From the NCBI RefSeq assembly GCF_947501385.1, contig NZ_CANMVP010000004.1:62001-126000 (forward strand): a stretch of DNA of 64,000 bases, written 5' to 3'. Origin of the DNA: an uncultured Polaribacter sp. GTDB taxonomy: Bacteria > Bacteroidota > Bacteroidia > Flavobacteriales > Flavobacteriaceae. The translations under genes were made by a program, and so were the position numbers. The stretch's first letter is position 1. Every line of letters starts with the position of its first letter. Shown in pieces: positions 35,452 to 45,077 of the stretch. The notes beneath the pieces were generated by a model. It had not been told where the DNA came from. It saw only the letters and a list, made by a program, of their open reading frames with translations, and searched no databases.

Positions 35452-37380
35452 ATGCTTAAAAGTACCATAGACAAAGCAACAGGTTTCGAAAAAAGATTTG
35501 AAAATATCGGCACCGTAGTTTTTGAAAATTCAACCTTGGCATCCAAAGAAATAGCCCAAGAAATTGCGAGTCTTATTAAAGTGAAACAATCGCAAAGGCA
35601 ACCTTGCATTTTAGGTTTGGCAACCGGTTCTTCACCAAAAGGATTATATGCAGAATTGGTGCGTTTACACAAAGAAGAGGGTTTGAGTTTTAAAAATGTA
35701 GTATCTTTTAATTTAGATGAATACTATCCTATGGAACCAGATTCTGTAAATAGTTATGTTCGTTTTATGCAAGAGCAATTGTTTCATCACATAGATATTT
35801 TACCAGAAAATTGTTATGTGCCAGATGGAACTCTAGAAAAAGCAGAAATCAGAAATTATTGTGATCAATATGAAGCAAAAATTGAAGCTTTAGGAGGTAT
35901 TGATTTACAGATTTTAGGAATTGGAGGAAATGGTCATATTGGTTTTAACGAATCTGGGTCACTTCAAAATTCAAAAACAAGGTTAGTCGCTTTAGATCAT
36001 ATTACAAGAGTTGCTGCAATTGGAGACTTTTCTGGATTAGAAAATACACCGAGAACAGCAATTACTTTGGGTGTTAAAAAGATTATGGAAGCCAAAAGAG
36101 TCATATTAATGGCTTGGGGAGAGAGAAAAGCGAACATTATAAAAGCTTCTGTAGAAGACGAAGTTACCAGTTTAGTACCCGCTTCTTATTTACAAGAGCA
36201 TAGAAATGCTATGTTTGTTTTAGATCAAGCTGCAGCATCAAAACTAACAAGAATCAACACACCTTGGTTGGTAGAGAAAATTGTTTGGACAGATCAGTTA
36301 ATTAGAAAGGCGGTATTAAGTTTAGCATTGTATTTAAAGAAACCCATCTTAATGTTAACAGATGCAGACTATATCGAAAATGGTATGAGCGATTTGTTGG
36401 CAGATTCTGGTCCCGCTTATGATATTAATATCTTAATTTTTAATAAATTACAAAATACCATTACGGGTTGGCCAGGAGGAAAGCCAAATGCAGACGATAG
36501 TAAAAGACCAGAAAGAGCAGAACCTGCAAAAAAACGTGTGTTAATTTTTAGTCCACATCCAGATGATGATATCATTAGTATGGGTGGTACTTTTAAGAGG
36601 TTACATGAACAAGGGCATGAAGTTCATGTTGGCTATCAAACTTCAGGAAATATAGCCGTCGCAGATGATGAGGCGTTGCGTTTTGCAAGTTTTGTTTGCG
36701 ATTATAATGACAAATTCGGAATCGATAACTCTGAAGCTACAAATATTTACAAAAAGGCAGCAAAATTCTTAAAGAATAAAAAATCGAGTGAAATAGATAC
36801 ACCAGAAGTTAGATACATTAAAGGTCTAATTAGAAAAGGAGAAGCAAGAGCTACTTGTCACTTTATTGGAATTCCAGATGCTCAAATTCATTTTATGAAC
36901 CTTCCTTTTTACGAAACAGGCGCCATAAAAAAGAACCCAATAGGAATTGGAGACGTTAAAATTACATCAGATTTAATAGAAAAAATTAAACCCCATCAAA
37001 TTTATGCAGCAGGAGATTTAGCAGATCCTCATGGAACTCATAAGGTTTGTTTAGATACTGTTTTTGCTGCTGTTAAAGAATTAAAGCCTAAAAAATTCAT
37101 GAAAGATTGTTGGGTTTGGCTGTATAGAGGTGCATGGCAAGAATGGGGAATTGATGAAATAGAAATGGCAGTTCCAATGGGACCAGATCAAGTTTTAGAA
37201 AAACGAAAAGGAATTTTTAAACATCAATCGCAAAAAGATGGGGTAGTTTTTCAAGGTGCAGATAGTAGAGAATTTTGGCAACGTGCAGAAGATAGAAATA
37301 GAGAAACTGCAGCATTATACGATCAATTAGGGTTGTCTCACTATGCGGCAATGGAAGCTTTTGTAAGATGGAAATATTAA
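35452..37380 (+). CDS. nagB: Glucosamine-6-phosphate deaminase fused to a PIG-L deacetylase-like domain
   Basis: The 642-residue protein joins two domains. Residues about 1-270 are a glucosamine-6-phosphate isomerase/deaminase (FNLDEYYPM, ILGIGGNGHIGFNESG, ALDHITRVAAIGDF, TLGVKKIMEAK). After a linker, residues about 360-640 carry PIG-L/LmbE signatures VLIFSPHPDDDIISMGGTF (HPDD at 369-372) and DPHGTHKVC. The N-terminal part converts glucosamine-6-phosphate to fructose-6-phosphate and ammonia. The C-terminal part belongs to the GlcNAc-deacetylase-type fold, though its activity in this fusion is not established. The long fusion form is usual in Bacteroidota. It closes the LacI-controlled operon and supports amino-sugar catabolism. 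Confidence 0.92.
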   Translation: MLKSTIDKATGFEKRFENIGTVVFENSTLASKEIAQEIASLIKVKQSQRQPCILGLATGSSPKGLYAELVRLHKEEGLSFKNVVSFNLDEYYPMEPDSVNSYVRFMQEQLFHHIDILPENCYVPDGTLEKAEIRNYCDQYEAKIEALGGIDLQILGIGGNGHIGFNESGSLQNSKTRLVALDHITRVAAIGDFSGLENTPRTAITLGVKKIMEAKRVILMAWGERKANIIKASVEDEVTSLVPASYLQEHRNAMFVLDQAAASKLTRINTPWLVEKIVWTDQLIRKAVLSLALYLKKPILMLTDADYIENGMSDLLADSGPAYDINILIFNKLQNTITGWPGGKPNADDSKRPERAEPAKKRVLIFSPHPDDDIISMGGTFKRLHEQGHEVHVGYQTSGNIAVADDEALRFASFVCDYNDKFGIDNSEATNIYKKAAKFLKNKKSSEIDTPEVRYIKGLIRKGEARATCHFIGIPDAQIHFMNLPFYETGAIKKNPIGIGDVKITSDLIEKIKPHQIYAAGDLADPHGTHKVCLDTVFAAVKELKPKKFMKDCWVWLYRGAWQEWGIDEIEMAVPMGPDQVLEKRKGIFKHQSQKDGVVFQGADSREFWQRAEDRNRETAALYDQLGLSHYAAMEAFVRWKY

Positions 37381-37721
37381 AAATCTGGAAAATTTTATCA
37401 CAAATAATAATCAGATAATTGGTGAAACTTGTTTGAGGCAGGCAGATTTCTTGCTAAAATTGATGACCTTCTTTTTTAATAAAGTATAATTTTTACTGAA
37501 ATATTGGCATTATAATTTATAAGAACAGCATCCTATGTTTTTTTAGGGATGAATTCATCAAACTTTAAATTTAACCGCAAATAAACATCAGTGAATTCGA
37601 GGCTAACATAGAGGATACTCTTATTTAATAGAGTATCATTTTGTCCATATAATTTATCAATAAAAATAGTTCTCAACGTTTTTTTTTACCTTTAATAAAC
37701 AATATAGTACAATTAATAACT
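37381..37721. other. Intergenic stretch with a small hairpin
   Basis: The 341 bases between nagB and the sigma-factor gene have no open frame I can support. A short hairpin, GATACTCT at 37614-37621 and AGAGTATC at 37630-37637, is followed by ATTTTG and could be a weak terminator. The AT-rich 80 bases before the sigma-factor start presumably contain its promoter, but no TAnnTTTG box is seen. Confidence 0.35.
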
Positions 37722-38384
37722 GTGGAAAACAAGGCAGCACATACACATCTTCATGTACATGAAAATAACTCATGCAAAAAAAAAGCGGTACTGTCTGTAA
37801 ATAAAATTCATAGTAATGATTTGCAACTCTGGCAAGAGTTTCAAACAGGAAGTGAGTCTGCCTTTGCTACTATTTACGAACAAAATGTTGCCTTATTATA
37901 TAGCTACGGATTGAAACTAGTTTTTGATAAAGAGTTGGTAAAAGACATGACGCAAGATCTATTTATAGAACTTTGGAATTCTAAAGAAAGGCTTGCTAGA
38001 GTACAATCTATTAAAGCATATTTATACAAATCATTAAGACGAAAGCTAATAAAATCTTCTTCAAAACAAAAAAAGCGATTTGATAAAAGTAAAGATGTTA
38101 GTAATTTAGACAAAAAAACACCCTCTGCCGAAATTAGCCTTATCGAAAAACAGCTTTTTGATGAAAAACGAGACGCTTTAAATAAAGCAATTACAACGTT
38201 ATCAGAAAGACAGAGAGAAATTATTTACTTAAAATTTTACGGAAGATTAGGCTACAATGAAATTGGAGAAATCATGTCACTAGACAAAAAAAGTGCCTAT
38301 AATTTAATGGCACGTACTGTTAAGATTCTTAAAAAAAATCTAATTTCCATCATTCTGTTTAGTTTGTTACTTTACATAACCTAG
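37722..38384 (+). CDS. ECF-type RNA polymerase sigma factor with hydrophobic C-terminal tail
   Basis: The 220-residue protein appears to start at GTG, since no ATG is available before region 2. Region 2 covers about residues 44-95 (AFATIYEQNVALLYSYGLKLV...DMTQDLFIELWNS). Region 4 covers about 145-205 (ALNKAITTLSERQREIIYLKFYGRLGYNEIGEIMSLDKKSAYNLMARTVKIL). The last 15 residues (LISIILFSLLLYIT) are hydrophobic and could contact the membrane, which is unusual for a soluble sigma factor. A His-rich N-terminus (HTHLHVHENN) is also odd. The FecR anti-sigma gene and a STN-containing SusC follow, so this is the regulator of that surface-signalling locus. Confidence 0.9.
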   Translation: MENKAAHTHLHVHENNSCKKKAVLSVNKIHSNDLQLWQEFQTGSESAFATIYEQNVALLYSYGLKLVFDKELVKDMTQDLFIELWNSKERLARVQSIKAYLYKSLRRKLIKSSSKQKKRFDKSKDVSNLDKKTPSAEISLIEKQLFDEKRDALNKAITTLSERQREIIYLKFYGRLGYNEIGEIMSLDKKSAYNLMARTVKILKKNLISIILFSLLLYIT

Positions 38385-38561
38385 GCAATACGCACCTAGA
38401 AACCCTTTTTTTTTTACCCCCAATTTACCCTTATAACACTGGGTTTTTAACTATTATTAAAAAAAAGTTAAGATTTTGTGAAGTAAAAATTAAATTTTCT
38501 GCTCTTACTAATAAAGGGTCTAAATTTCTTTAGATGCCAAAGCAATAAAAAGAACTTTTAA

Positions 38562-39788
38562 ATGAAATATATTCATTATACGGTAGAAGATTTTGTAAAA
38601 GACGAGTACTTTCAAAAATGGATTTTAGACAACGACAGCATGACTTCGAACTTTTGGGATAATTGGCTAGCGAAACATCCTGAAAAGAAAAGTACTATTG
38701 AAGAAGCCAAAGAACTTATTCTATTGTTAGATTTTGATAGCAATAAACTTTCTGAAACTGATTTTGATGCAATGTGGCAAAATATCGTTGAAAAAAGAAA
38801 TAAAAAAATAGGTACTTTAAAAAGACCAAGAAACAAAAAGGGTAGAAGATTGTACTGGGCATTTACAGCTGCAGCTTCTATACTTTTACTCGTATCGCTT
38901 ACCGTATTTTTTAATAAAGAAAATACATCACTTCAGTATACTACAGAACCAATAATAGTAAATAACCAAATTGATACAGGTTCCGATAAAGCTACTTTAA
39001 CCTTAGATGATGGTACAAATGTTGTTTTAGAAAAGGGAAAAAAATATACAGCAAGTAATGTAACAAGTAATGGAGAAGAGATTGTATACAAATCAAACAC
39101 TTCTGTTGCTAAAAAGACCGCAAGTACAAAAATTGCTTTTAATACATTAACGATTCCTAGAGGAGGTCAATTTTTTATGAAGCTTGCAGATGGTACGCAA
39201 GTATGGTTAAATTCAGAGAGTCAATTAAAATATCCAGTTGCTTTTAGAGAAGGTAAAACAAGACAAGTAGAATTGGTGTATGGCGAAGCTTACTTTGATG
39301 TCTCTCCAAGCACAGAAAATAAAGGCTCTAAATTCAAGGTTTTTAATGCTGCACAAGAAATTGAGGTGTTAGGCACTGAGTTCAATATGAAAGCATATAA
39401 AAATGAAAAACATATATACACCACACTTGTAGAGGGCAAAGTAGCGATAGCAACAGATACTGGAAGAAAATTTTTAAAACCTAAACAACAATCAAAAGTA
39501 AATTTATTTAATAAAAATATTACCATTTCAAAAGCCAATATTTTTAATGAAGTTTCATGGAAAGATGGCATCTTTAGTTTTAATGACAAATCATTAAAAG
39601 AAATTATGGTTATTCTATCTAGATGGTATGATATGGAAGTTGAATTTAAAAATACAGATATAGAAAACGAAGAGTTTATAGGTGTTCTTAAAAGGACTCA
39701 AGATATAGAAGGCGTATTATCAATTATTAAAAGTCTTGGTGTCATAAAAAACTATGAAATCAATAATAGAAAAGTAATTCTGCAATAA
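38562..39788 (+). CDS. FecR-family anti-sigma factor
   Basis: The 408-residue protein has a cytosolic N-terminus for sigma-factor binding and one membrane helix at about residues 97-118 (LYWAFTAAASILLLVSLTVFF). A FecR beta-domain follows (LTIPRGGQFFMKLADGTQVWLNSESQLKYPVAF, VELVYGEAYFDVSPS, FNMKAYKNEKHIYTTLVEGKV), and the C-terminal DUF4974-like domain (DKSLKEIMVILSRWYDMEVEFKN) ends it. It should transmit the signal of glycan binding from the STN domain of the next SusC to the ECF sigma factor encoded 177 bases upstream. The three-gene order matches trans-envelope signalling loci of Bacteroidota. Confidence 0.92.
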   Translation: MKYIHYTVEDFVKDEYFQKWILDNDSMTSNFWDNWLAKHPEKKSTIEEAKELILLLDFDSNKLSETDFDAMWQNIVEKRNKKIGTLKRPRNKKGRRLYWAFTAAASILLLVSLTVFFNKENTSLQYTTEPIIVNNQIDTGSDKATLTLDDGTNVVLEKGKKYTASNVTSNGEEIVYKSNTSVAKKTASTKIAFNTLTIPRGGQFFMKLADGTQVWLNSESQLKYPVAFREGKTRQVELVYGEAYFDVSPSTENKGSKFKVFNAAQEIEVLGTEFNMKAYKNEKHIYTTLVEGKVAIATDTGRKFLKPKQQSKVNLFNKNITISKANIFNEVSWKDGIFSFNDKSLKEIMVILSRWYDMEVEFKNTDIENEEFIGVLKRTQDIEGVLSIIKSLGVIKNYEINNRKVILQ

Positions 39789-39985
39789 CAAAAAGCAGCA
39801 TATTAAATAATTAACAATATAAAATAAATGAAAATATAATCAAAGAAATTATCTCGAAATATTAAAATATCGCTTACGCGAATAAAAAAAAGGGAACGAA
39901 GTCTAAACATTTGGACGTGCATCAAACTTCGCCCCTTCTAAAACGTATTAATTAAAACAAAGTTTAACTAACACTCTACAAATTT

Positions 39986-42900
39986 ATGGAAATTATATTA
40001 ATTAATCACCGTTCTTTCTCTTGTAAACGGCTAACAATGATGATTATGAGAGCATTTATCTTTTTATTATGTACTACCGTTTTTAGTTTTACTCCTGCAA
40101 CTGTTTTCACTCAAGAGAAAGTAACCATAGAGCAAAATCAATTAGTAACCGTAGATCGAATCTTCGAAATCATTAAAGAGCAAACGAACTACAAATTTAT
40201 GTATCCTAAAAAAATGTTTAAGGATACTCCTAAAGTTAATTTAAAAAAAGGAACTATTAGGGTAGATACATTATTAAAACAAAGTATCTCAACAACAAAG
40301 TTTAGTATTGTTTTACTAGCAGATAACATAATTGTTATCAAAGAAAAAACCAATCAAGAAACAACAATATCGGGCAAAGTGGTGGATGAAGAAGGCAATC
40401 CTCTTTCAGGAGCCACGGTTCAAGTAAAAGGAACATTGATAGGAAGTGATGCTAATTTTGATGGGTTTTATAAAATAACAATTCCAGAGGGTAGTGAAAC
40501 TCTTGTCTTTAAATATTTAGGATACAAATCTCAAGAAGTTTTAATTGCTGGAAAATCATCAATAGATGTTGCATTAGTTTTAGACGATACAGCTTTAGAT
40601 GAAATTATTGTAGTTGGTTATGGTACACAAAGAAAAAGAGATGTAGTAGGTGCTATTTCACAAGTAAAAGGAGATGATCTAATATTATCTTCAGCACCAT
40701 CAGTAGGGCATGTTTTACAAGGAAGAGCAGCTGGTTTGCAAGTAGTTCAGAATAGTGCACAACCAGGGGGTGGTTTAGATATTCAAATTCGTGGTTCAGC
40801 ATCAATAAATGCCTCAAATGCTCCTTTATACGTAGTAGATGGTTTTCCTATTTCAGATTTTACACCTCCAGAAGATGGAAATCGATATAGTGGAGGCACT
40901 CAAGGAGTTTTAAATTCATTTAATCCAAACGATATTGAATCTATAGAAGTATTAAAAGATGCAAGTTCTACCGCAATATATGGCGCTAGAGCAGCAAATG
41001 GAGTTGTAATAATAACTACAAAAAAAGGAAAAGCAGGTAAAATGACAGTAGATTATTCTACTTCGTTTTCTTTTCAAAGCTATGAAGACAATTACGAAAT
41101 ACTAGATTTACCAGAATATATGCAATTAAGAAATGAGGCTGCATTTGAAAGATGGAAATTTTTAAATAGAGTTGGATATACTAGTAGCGATGGATCTACA
41201 CAAAGTAGAACCTTACAAGAAGCAACTGCAAACCCAGCTGCTGGAGTTGCTTTTAGTAGATTTTATTCAGATGAACAAATAAACAATGCAGGTACAGGCA
41301 CTAATTGGTTCGACTTAGTTACCCGAAATGGTTTAATTCAACAACACAATATATCTTTAAGAGGTGGTTCGGAATCCACCCAATATTATTTGTCTGGAAA
41401 TTTATACGATCATAAAGGAATTATGAAAAATTCTACATTCGAAAGAACTTCCTTAAGAGCAAATATCAACCATAAATTTAATGAGCATGTGAATGTTGGT
41501 ATGAATTTAACTATGAGTAGAATAAATAATGATTTTACCCAATTGGGGGGGCAAGCTTTTGAAAATTCAGGTTTAATTAGATCTGCGTTACAATTTAGTC
41601 CTCTTATTGAAGCTGTTGATGCATTCGGCAATTACCCAATCAATCCAGACAATGCCACAGTGCCCAATCCGTTTTCATTATTAACCATAACAGATCAAGG
41701 CAAAACAGACAGAACACTTGCTAATTTCTTTGTAGAAGTTAAACCTATAGTTGGTTTAACATTTAGAGCGCAAGGTGGAATAGATTTTGGCGTTGATACC
41801 AGAAACATCTATATTCCAAAAACAACATTAGCAGGTTTAAACGATAACGGAAGAGCAACAATAGGAAATAATTTTAAGAATGATAAGCTATTTGATTTGA
41901 CTGCAAATTATTCAAAAACTTTTTTTAAAGATCATCAATTTAACTTCTTAGTTGGGTATGCTTACCAACAATTTGAAGAAACAGGCAATTTAACTGTAAA
42001 TAGAGATTTTCTTACCGACGCTTTTTTATGGAATAATATGGGTGCCGCTTCTTTAAGAATTTTGTCAAATTCATCAAAATCTCAAAATGAATTTGTTTCT
42101 TTTTTTGGTAGATTAAACTATATATTTAAAGATAGATATATTGTAACATCTACTATTCGTAGAGATGGATCTGGTCGTTTTGCAAAAAACAATAGGTTTG
42201 GAATTTTTCCTTCTATTGCTTTGGGTTGGAATATTGCCGACGAGCCTTTTATGGAAAACATAAGTGATAAAGTATCACAACTTAAATTAAGAATCGGATA
42301 TGGACAGACAGGAAATGCAGATTTTAACGCCAACGCCGATGCAGCATTCGAAGCATATGCAGCTTGGTTAGATCCAGATGAATCTATATTGACAGGAGTT
42401 TTTCCTTCAAGATTAGAAAACCCAGATTTAAAATGGGAAACAACTACAGAGACCAATATAGGATTAGATTTTGGTTTTTTAAAAAATAGAGTTTCTGGTT
42501 CTATAGAATTTTTTAGTAGAGAAATTTCAGATCTTATTGCCTTTAATCCAATCAATTCCTATCATGAAATAAATCAAGTTTGGGCTAATATTGGTAAAAC
42601 ACAAAGTAGAGGCGTAGAAGTTACTTTAAATACAACAAATGTTAGAACAGCAAATTTTACTTGGAAAAGTACTTTAACTTATTCTACATATAATGATAGA
42701 TGGTTAGAACGAGCTCCAGACTGGAAGCCTTCTGTATATGAAAGTGTAAATGATCCTATTCGTGCTCAATTTACGTATTTGTCTGATGGGATTATGCAAA
42801 TTGGTGAAGTAGTTCCTGCGCAAGGAGATTTATTTCCAGGACAAATAAAAATAAAAGATGTAAATGGTTTTGAAAGAGATAATATAGGAAACCCTGTAGT

Positions 42901-43498
42901 AGATGAAAATGGTGTTTTTCAAAGAACTGGTGCCCCAGATGGACAAGTTGATGCAGCAGATACCGTGTTACTTGGATCTTCAGATCCAGATTTTATTGCA
43001 GGATTTACAAACATGATTACGTATAAAGATTTCCAATTAAATTTCCATTTTAATAGTATGTTCGGGAGAAAAATAGTAGATCAAACAGACGTTGCTTATG
43101 GGGTTCAAATAGACCATGTAACGGGCAATAATTCTCTTATAAACGTCCGTAATAGATGGACTCCAGAAAACCCATCTACAACCAGACCAGGCTCTCATTT
43201 TGGCTACTCTCAATATGGAACTGGAGATTTCTTTTTGCAAGATGCTTGGTTTATTCGTTTAAGCAATCTCTCTTTGTCTTATAGACTTCCACAGCAATGG
43301 TTTGGAAAACATGTAAAGAGTACTGCTTTAAGACTAGATGGTCAAAATCTTTTTATAATAACACCTTATAAAGGTGCAGATCCAGAAACAAATGGGTATG
43401 ATCCAGATGTATTATCTGTTGGTGGTGACGCTACAAATACCGTAGCGGCCTATCCAAATGTTAGAACTTTTACGGTGGGTCTTGATATAAAATTTTAA
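39986..43498 (+). CDS. SusC-family TonB-dependent transducer with STN domain
   Basis: The 1170-residue protein differs from the mannan SusC by an N-terminal secretin/TonB (STN) domain at about residues 50-120 (VTVDRIFEIIKEQTNYKFMYPKKMF...RVDTLLKQ). A carboxypeptidase-like domain (ISGKVVDEEGNPLSGATVQVKGT), the SusC hallmark DEIIVVGYGTQRKRDVVGAI, plug and barrel ending in TVGLDIKF follow. The STN domain contacts the FecR anti-sigma factor, so the protein both transports and signals. The true start may be the downstream methionines at codons 18-21, which would give a cleaner signal peptide. The 197-base leader holds a GC-richer hairpin near 39890-39940. Its cargo is unknown. Neighbours suggest an amino-sugar-containing glycan. 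Confidence 0.94.
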   Translation: MEIILINHRSFSCKRLTMMIMRAFIFLLCTTVFSFTPATVFTQEKVTIEQNQLVTVDRIFEIIKEQTNYKFMYPKKMFKDTPKVNLKKGTIRVDTLLKQSISTTKFSIVLLADNIIVIKEKTNQETTISGKVVDEEGNPLSGATVQVKGTLIGSDANFDGFYKITIPEGSETLVFKYLGYKSQEVLIAGKSSIDVALVLDDTALDEIIVVGYGTQRKRDVVGAISQVKGDDLILSSAPSVGHVLQGRAAGLQVVQNSAQPGGGLDIQIRGSASINASNAPLYVVDGFPISDFTPPEDGNRYSGGTQGVLNSFNPNDIESIEVLKDASSTAIYGARAANGVVIITTKKGKAGKMTVDYSTSFSFQSYEDNYEILDLPEYMQLRNEAAFERWKFLNRVGYTSSDGSTQSRTLQEATANPAAGVAFSRFYSDEQINNAGTGTNWFDLVTRNGLIQQHNISLRGGSESTQYYLSGNLYDHKGIMKNSTFERTSLRANINHKFNEHVNVGMNLTMSRINNDFTQLGGQAFENSGLIRSALQFSPLIEAVDAFGNYPINPDNATVPNPFSLLTITDQGKTDRTLANFFVEVKPIVGLTFRAQGGIDFGVDTRNIYIPKTTLAGLNDNGRATIGNNFKNDKLFDLTANYSKTFFKDHQFNFLVGYAYQQFEETGNLTVNRDFLTDAFLWNNMGAASLRILSNSSKSQNEFVSFFGRLNYIFKDRYIVTSTIRRDGSGRFAKNNRFGIFPSIALGWNIADEPFMENISDKVSQLKLRIGYGQTGNADFNANADAAFEAYAAWLDPDESILTGVFPSRLENPDLKWETTTETNIGLDFGFLKNRVSGSIEFFSREISDLIAFNPINSYHEINQVWANIGKTQSRGVEVTLNTTNVRTANFTWKSTLTYSTYNDRWLERAPDWKPSVYESVNDPIRAQFTYLSDGIMQIGEVVPAQGDLFPGQIKIKDVNGFERDNIGNPVVDENGVFQRTGAPDGQVDAADTVLLGSSDPDFIAGFTNMITYKDFQLNFHFNSMFGRKIVDQTDVAYGVQIDHVTGNNSLINVRNRWTPENPSTTRPGSHFGYSQYGTGDFFLQDAWFIRLSNLSLSYRLPQQWFGKHVKSTALRLDGQNLFIITPYKGADPETNGYDPDVLSVGGDATNTVAAYPNVRTFTVGLDIKF

Positions 43499-43514
43499 TA
43501 TAAAACTAATAATT

Positions 43515-44984
43515 ATGAAAAAATTAAAGATAATCATCTTAGGTTTATTAATAAGCTTAAATTTTGGATGCAATCCGGAACTTGAGTCAGTTGAATTTTC
43601 TGAAATTAATCCAGCTATTTTTCCTCAATCAGAATCTGATATTGAAGCTTTAGTTCTTGCTGCTTATAGACCCTTACGTGGTGCTTGGTGGGATGGTTTT
43701 CATACCACTTCAGAACGTGGTGTAATGTTTATTAATGATGCAAGTACAGAGATTTTATATGGTGATTATGGGGTGCAGGAATATGCTACATTTCATAGTT
43801 ATGAATCCAACCACCAAAGTGTTACGCGTTTTTATGATGAATTTTACAATAAAATTAGTAGCAATACATTAAGTATTGCTAGAATAGAAAGTTCTTCTGT
43901 ATCAGACCTTCTGAAAAAAGGGGGTATTGCTGAAATCAAATGTGCAAGAGCCCTGTTAAGCTACGAACTTTTTGATATGTATGGACCAATAGTTGTAGCT
44001 CCTCTTGAAGTACTCGAAAATCCTTTAATAGAAGAACCTTTGTCAAGACTTACCAACAGCGAGATGGTTGCTTTTATTGAACAAGATTTATTGGATGCAG
44101 CCGAAGATTTACCACCACCTTCAGAAGCTAATTATGGTAGGTTTAGTCAAGGTTTGGCAAGAATGTTATTAATCAGATTATACTTGCACGAAAAAAGATG
44201 GGCCGAGGTAGAAGAGCAAGCAAATTTAATAATGGCAATGAATCATTATGATTTAGAAGATGATTATGCAGGCTTGTGGGACGTTCAAGCTCCTGTTGAT
44301 AGTAAAGAAGTAATTTGGGCAATACCTGCAGATTATATTGGTACAAGTGAAAACCAATGGCAATTGATGGTGCTTCCATCTAATTATCCTGTACAAAGTG
44401 GCTGGAGTACGATACAAAGTACCTGGAAATTTTATGAGTCATTTGAACCAAATGACATTCGTAAACAAGCCTTAATTGCAGAGTATGTTGGTACTGATGG
44501 TGTTACTTATAATAAACAAAACCCTGGTACTAATATACAATATGGGCCCATACCTTTAAAAATAGATTTAGATGCAGAAAGAGCTGGTTTAACAACCGTA
44601 GATATTTTAGTATATAGGTATGCAGATGTACTTTTATCTAAAGCAGAGGCGCTAGCAAATAAAACGGGAACTCCAACACAAGAAGCAATTGATTTAGTAA
44701 ATATTGTTAGAAATAGAGCAGAGTTAGATGATCTTTTATTAGCAGACTATGCCGATATAGATACCTTTAATACGATGATTTTATTAGAAAGATCTCATGA
44801 GTATTGGTGTGAGAATGGACAATACCGTGCAGATTTAATTAGACATGGAAAGTATAACCAATATAACAGAGAATTAGTAGGAGTAGCAAGTCAAACAGCA
44901 CCACATAAAGTGGTTTATCCTTTTTCTTTAACTCAAATAAGTGAAGGTAAAGGTAAGTTTATACAAAATGCTGGTTATAATTAG
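43515..44984 (+). CDS. SusD/RagB-family lipoprotein (sigma/anti-sigma locus)
   Basis: The 489-residue lipoprotein has its lipid cysteine at residue 19 (LNFGC). SusD features include EIKCARALLSYELFDMYGPIVVAPLE and RFSQGLARMLLIRLYLHEKRW. The conserved tail YRYADVLLSKAEALANKTG...ILLERSHEYWCENGQYRADLIRHGKYN is also present, and the protein ends in IQNAGYN. It is the surface partner of the SusC 16 bases upstream. Compared with the mannan SusD it is shorter and shares only family motifs, so it should bind a different glycan. Confidence 0.93.
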   Translation: MKKLKIIILGLLISLNFGCNPELESVEFSEINPAIFPQSESDIEALVLAAYRPLRGAWWDGFHTTSERGVMFINDASTEILYGDYGVQEYATFHSYESNHQSVTRFYDEFYNKISSNTLSIARIESSSVSDLLKKGGIAEIKCARALLSYELFDMYGPIVVAPLEVLENPLIEEPLSRLTNSEMVAFIEQDLLDAAEDLPPPSEANYGRFSQGLARMLLIRLYLHEKRWAEVEEQANLIMAMNHYDLEDDYAGLWDVQAPVDSKEVIWAIPADYIGTSENQWQLMVLPSNYPVQSGWSTIQSTWKFYESFEPNDIRKQALIAEYVGTDGVTYNKQNPGTNIQYGPIPLKIDLDAERAGLTTVDILVYRYADVLLSKAEALANKTGTPTQEAIDLVNIVRNRAELDDLLLADYADIDTFNTMILLERSHEYWCENGQYRADLIRHGKYNQYNRELVGVASQTAPHKVVYPFSLTQISEGKGKFIQNAGYN

Positions 44985-45077
44985 GAATTAATTTGTTTTA
45001 GGGGTTGTATGTATTTTAAAATTTAGTACTAAACAACCCTTCAAATAAAATGTAAAAATACTTATATAATATAAAAG

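Noticed and set aside
42118..42555. Minus-strand 145-codon open frame
   Set aside because: It is antisense to the barrel of the STN-type SusC, which has clear family support; no independent motif or ribosome site.
45001..45041. Possible terminator between SusD and GH109-like genes
   Set aside because: The stem is only GGGTTGT/ACAACCC with a 24-base loop and no T-run, so it is too weak to annotate.
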